From: Lysobacteraceae bacterium
GTDB taxonomy: Bacteria; Pseudomonadota; Gammaproteobacteria; Xanthomonadales; Xanthomonadaceae
Direction: 5' to 3'
Length of the DNA stretch: 14,082 bases
Assembly: GCA_028293685.1 (NCBI GenBank)
Contig: JAQGOI010000173.1
Span: 1 to 14,082 of the forward strand
Part shown: positions 12,835-14,082 of the stretch, piece by piece
Numbering within the stretch: the stretch's first letter is position 1
Layout of the letters: every line of letters begins with the position of its first letter
The notes under the pieces: model-generated
The model's input: the letters and a program-made list of their open reading frames with translations, nothing else
Told to the model about the DNA's origin: nothing
Databases searched by the model: none
Position numbers and translations under genes: made by a program

Positions 12835-14082
12835 TCACACAACCGGGGCGAGGCGTCCCGCCACCCAATCAGTCACACCCTCCAATGCCTTGACGAGGGC
12901 CGGGCCGTCGTTGCCTCCGCCTTGCGCCAGATCCGGCCGACCGCCACCCTTGCCTCCGATTTGAGCGGCAATGTAGGCCAACAGCTCCCCCGCCTTGACT
13001 CGCCCCGCAGCCGATCCATTGACGCCGGCAACCAGTGCCGCTTTTCCCTCGCTGGTTCCTGCCAGCACGACAACGGCGTCGCCAAGCTGCTGTTTGAGCC
13101 GATCGACGGTGTCGCGCAGCGCCTTCGCATCCAGGCCTTCCAGTCGTGCGGCAAGCACGCGAACGTCTTGAACCAGTATTGCCTGCGAAGCCAGATCGGC
13201 CGTCGCACCGGACGCAAGCTTGACCTTCGCGATGTCGAGCTCACGCTCGGCTCTCTTGAGGCGATCAAGCAACGCGCGCAGTTTTTCGCCCAGCTCGGCG
13301 GCCGGTGCCCCTAGCAGCCGCGACGCATCGTCGAGCCGTTGCTCCTGCGAGCTGACATGGTCCAGCGCCGCTTGCCCGGTCATCGCCTCGATACGGCGCA
13401 CGCCGGCCGAAACGCCGCTCTCCGACACGATCTTGAACAGACCGATGTCGCCTGTGCGCGTCACATGGGTTCCTCCGCATAGCTCCACCGATGTTTCGCC
13501 CATGCGCAACACGCGCACGCGCTCGCCGTATTTCTCCCCGAACAATGCCATGGCGCCGAAATCCAGCGCCTCCTGCATGTCCATGTGATGGGTTTCCGTG
13601 GCATGGTTGGCACGAATACCGGCATTGACCAATCGCTCGATCGCCGTCAACTCGACGTTGGAGACCGGTTGGAAGTGCGAAAAGTCAAAGCGCAACCGAT
13701 CCGGCGCCACCAGCGAACCCTTCTGCGTCACGTGCGATCCCAACACCTGTCGCAGTGCTGCGTGCAGCAGATGGGTTGCGCTGTGGTTGCGAATCGTTGC
13801 AGCGCGCCGATCAGCATCGACGGCAGCTTCAACCTGGTCGCCCACCCGCAGCGTCCCACTGTCGAGCCGACCGACGTGTCCATGGAACTGTCCTGCCAGC
13901 TTCTGGGTGTCGGTCACCCGGAAGTGCGCCCCAGGGCCACGGACGTCGCCGGAATCGCCAACCTGTCCGCCACTCTCGGCATAGAACGGCGTGCGGTCGA
14001 GCACCAACACGGCTTCGTCACCTGCAGAAATCACCTCAACAGGCCGACCGTCCTTCAGCAACCCGACGACGGTCAATGCATC
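12835..14082 (-). CDS. alaS: Alanyl-tRNA synthetase AlaS (C-terminal part, 5' end outside window)
   Basis: Charges tRNA-Ala and clears mischarged Ser- and Gly-tRNA-Ala. The 415 visible residues are roughly the C-terminal half of a protein of about 870. They begin within the linker to the editing domain: TPFYAESGGQVGDSG is conserved. The editing zinc site is NHSATHLLHAAL (HxxxH) and VELCGGTHVTRTGDIG (CxxxH). A coiled-coil-like helical stretch follows (about 245-290), and the oligomerisation/tRNA-elbow C-Ala domain ends with IGGKGGGRPDLAQGGG. The frame is open to the window edge, so the TTG at 14076 is internal and not a start. The stop lies 120 bp before the csrA ATG, and alaS-csrA order is conserved in gammaproteobacteria. 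Confidence 0.97.
   Translation of the reverse strand, partial: DALTVVGLLKDGRPVEVISAGDEAVLVLDRTPFYAESGGQVGDSGDVRGPGAHFRVTDTQKLAGQFHGHVGRLDSGTLRVGDQVEAAVDADRRAATIRNHSATHLLHAALRQVLGSHVTQKGSLVAPDRLRFDFSHFQPVSNVELTAIERLVNAGIRANHATETHHMDMQEALDFGAMALFGEKYGERVRVLRMGETSVELCGGTHVTRTGDIGLFKIVSESGVSAGVRRIEAMTGQAALDHVSSQEQRLDDASRLLGAPAAELGEKLRALLDRLKRAERELDIAKVKLASGATADLASQAILVQDVRVLAARLEGLDAKALRDTVDRLKQQLGDAVVVLAGTSEGKAALVAGVNGSAAGRVKAGELLAYIAAQIGGKGGGRPDLAQGGGNDGPALVKALEGVTDWVAGRLAPVV

Noticed and set aside
1..14082. CRISPR arrays, insertion sequences, prophage genes, toxin-antitoxin pairs or defence systems.
   Set aside because: No regularly spaced repeats, terminal inverted repeats with transposase, or defence-family motifs were seen. 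The content is housekeeping with conserved gene order.

Overview
The window looks like a core-genome segment of a GC-rich gammaproteobacterium, most likely order Lysobacterales (Xanthomonadales). I base this on the protein sequences (DapA, PcnB, GcvR and FdxA read like Xanthomonas/Lysobacter homologues), on high GC, and on several E. coli-like neighbourhoods: queG divergent from nnr; dapA-bamC divergent from gcvR-bcp; and alaS-csrA-tRNA-Ser-tRNA-Arg. Lineage is an inference from remembered families, not from a search.

Layout. 1-733 (-): 5' part of bifunctional nnr (NAD(P)H-hydrate repair), cut by the window edge. 756-1838 (+): queG, the last step of queuosine synthesis. 1843-5882 (-): a tight pcnB-folK-panB-panC-panD run, joining poly(A) polymerase, a folate gene and three of the four pantothenate genes. 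6039-6114 (+): tRNA-Glu(CTC) with its own promoter. 6231-6554 (+): 7Fe-8S ferredoxin fdxA. 6561-8639 (-): dapA followed by two adjacent lipoproteins, a short BamC-like protein and a second one that appears to be its diverged paralogue. 8791-9887 (+): gcvR-bcp with overlapping stop and start. 9973-11370 (+): a PIN-PhoH ATPase. 11388-12215 (+): thiD, ending inside a terminator hairpin. 12234-12460 (-): tRNA-Arg(ACG) and tRNA-Ser(GCT). 12499-12714 (-): csrA. 12835-14082 (-): C-terminal half of alaS.

The genes serve cofactor supply (pantothenate/CoA, folate, thiamine, NAD(P)H repair), translation and RNA metabolism (tRNAs, AlaRS, QueG, PcnB, CsrA, PhoH), lysine/cell-wall precursor synthesis (DapA), outer-membrane assembly (BamC-like lipoproteins) and peroxide defence (Bcp). 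No gene-free stretch exceeds 300 bases. I saw no mobile element, CRISPR array or prophage and no clear new multi-gene system. The observations most worth following are the paired single-domain BamC-like lipoproteins, a predicted CsrA autoregulatory hairpin ahead of csrA, a Bcp that seems to lack both usual resolving cysteines and carries a tandem-repeat N-terminus, and a very short divergent promoter between nnr and queG.

All promoter and hairpin calls were made by eye and are weaker than the gene calls.
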